NCBI RefSeq assembly: GCF_004138125.1
Contig: NZ_RXHS01000002.1
Coordinates: 310,001-374,000, forward strand
Direction: 5' to 3'
DNA: 64,000 bases
From: Seramator thermalis
Lineage (GTDB): Bacteria > Bacteroidota > Bacteroidia > Bacteroidales > Dysgonomonadaceae
The position numbers and the translations under genes were made by a program. Positions 63,043-64,000 of the stretch are shown here, piece by piece (within the stretch, counting starts at the first letter, position 1; the number at the start of each line of letters is the position of its first letter). The notes under the pieces are model-generated. The model ran no database searches. It was not told where the DNA came from and saw only the letters and a list, made by a program, of their open reading frames with translations.

Positions 63043-64000
63043 TCAAGCAACTTTCAATCTGCCAAAATCCGATTTTTCGAGGTGCTCCTCGGCATACTCT
63101 CGTGTAATATGCAGTTTTTTTCGATTGGTTTCCGACGGCAACGCAAACATAGCGTCAATCATAATCGCTTCAACAATAGACCGCAATCCTCTTGCACCGA
63201 GTTTGAATTCGATAGCCTTATCGACGATAAATTCAAATGCGCTTTTATCGAAAGTCAATGCAATTCCATCCATCTCGAATAATTTTTCGTATTGCTTAAT
63301 GATAGAGTTGCGTGGTTCTACCAATATACGCATCAAGGCATCTCTATCTAATGGTTCAAGATAAGTAAGAATGGGTAATCGACCTATAATTTCGGGAATC
63401 AGTCCGAAGGCTTTCAAATCCATCGGAGTGATATATTGCATTAAATTTTCCCGATCGATACGGGCCGTTTCTTTGCTCGACGAATAACCCACCACATGCG
63501 TATTGAGACGTTGGGCAATCTTTCTCTCTATGCCATCAAAAGCTCCGCCACAGATAAACAGGATGTTTTTCGTGTTCACCGAAATCATGCGCTGCTCGGG
63601 ATGTTTCCTGCCTCCTTGTGGCGGCACATTCACCACCGAACCTTCCAACAATTTCAGCAAGCCTTGCTGCACGCCTTCGCCACTTACATCACGTGTGATG
63701 GACGGGTTATCTCCCTTACGGGCTATTTTGTCGATTTCGTCGATAAACACGATGCCTCGTTCGGCAGCGGCAACATCATAGTCGGCTACCTGCAAAAGCC
63801 TGGTCAAAATACTTTCAATATCTTCTCCAACATAGCCGGCTTCGGTGAGTACTGTGGCATCCACAATGGTGAAAGGAACTTGCAGCATTTTCGCAATGGT
63901 GCGTGCAAGAAGCGTTTTCCCCGTTCCGGTGGCCCCAACCATGATAATGTTCGATTTTTCGATTTCCACATCGTCTTTCATATTCTTTTGCAGAATACGT
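63043..64000 (-). CDS. clpX: ATP-dependent Clp protease ATP-binding subunit ClpX, C-terminal part
   Basis: The frame runs off the right edge of the window, so the N-terminal zinc domain and first residues are missing; about 318 residues are present. Walker A GATGTGKT and [10 protein letters not shown] Walker B, the pore-loop [15 protein letters not shown], the sensor segment [14 protein letters not shown] and the [10 protein letters not shown]-type region are all ClpX. It unfolds proteins for ClpP. clpP would be expected just beyond the edge. Confidence 0.97.
   Translation of the reverse strand, partial: RILQKNMKDDVEIEKSNIIMVGATGTGKTLLARTIAKMLQVPFTIVDATVLTEAGYVGEDIESILTRLLQVADYDVAAAERGIVFIDEIDKIARKGDNPSITRDVSGEGVQQGLLKLLEGSVVNVPPQGGRKHPEQRMISVNTKNILFICGGAFDGIERKIAQRLNTHVVGYSSSKETARIDRENLMQYITPMDLKAFGLIPEIIGRLPILTYLEPLDRDALMRILVEPRNSIIKQYEKLFEMDGIALTFDKSAFEFIVDKAIEFKLGARGLRSIVEAIMIDAMFALPSETNRKKLHITREYAEEHLEKSDFGRLKVA

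Overview
The window looks like a chromosomal segment from an anaerobic Bacteroidota, order Bacteroidales. The signs are a SusD protein beside a run of secreted glycoside hydrolases, GH92 and GH20 enzymes, a BtuB/BtuG pair under a cobalamin riboswitch, a NhaD antiporter, an S16 with a long Ala/Glu-rich tail, DUF6261/DUF6496/DUF4286 proteins, and several promoters matching the Bacteroidetes primary-sigma pattern TTTG-N19-21-TAnnTTTG. A Dysgonomonas/Proteiniphilum-like relative is my guess; nothing here fixes the genus.

Layout. 1-9 kb (+): the 3' part of a polysaccharide utilisation locus: partial SusD, a DUF2264/GH154-type protein, a GH16-GH43 fusion, a BNR_4 beta-propeller, GH105 and GH2. It ends at a strong terminator facing a tRNA-Ala(GGC). 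The set fits stripping of uronic-acid-capped galactan side chains and backbone, as in type II arabinogalactan. 9.2-17.2 kb (-): GH92, rpsP, nhaD, nfo and a PhoB/PhoR-like two-component pair. 17.5-19 kb (+): a two-domain esterase. 19-23.6 kb: repeat-rich DNA with almost no host genes, holding an intact IS66-family element with matching 8-bp target duplications. 23.6-32.2 kb: DUF6261, queC-queF, DUF1846, DUF6496, a Fur-family regulator with a CDF-type transporter, an ECF sigma factor, a GH43 enzyme and a small secreted protein with an internal repeat. 32.6-40.4 kb: an MFS exporter, a HU/SPOR envelope protein, ruvC with DUF4286, the riboswitch-controlled btuB-btuG operon and a small YgjV-like membrane protein. 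40.4-43.6 kb (-): a cutC-GH20 operon.

43.8-52.5 kb (+) is a full histidine-to-glutamate cluster: hutU, ftcD, hutI, fchA and hutH, with a pnuC-type vitamin transporter embedded between ftcD and hutI and an MFS transporter at the end. HutH makes urocanate, HutU imidazolonepropionate, HutI formiminoglutamate; FtcD moves the formimino group to tetrahydrofolate and FchA deaminates the product. 52.6-54.2 kb (-) carries a sigma factor with a one-TM anti-sigma/TonB-like partner. The end holds clpB (+), then recQ-dxs-trkA (-) and a partial clpX (-).

I found no CRISPR array, phage module, toxin-antitoxin pair or recognised defence system. The least explained material is the repeat-rich 19-23.6 kb block, the perfect 7-1-7 inverted repeat in front of the CDF-type gene, pnuC inside the hut operon, and the fused or bimodular enzymes (GH16-GH43 and the double esterase).
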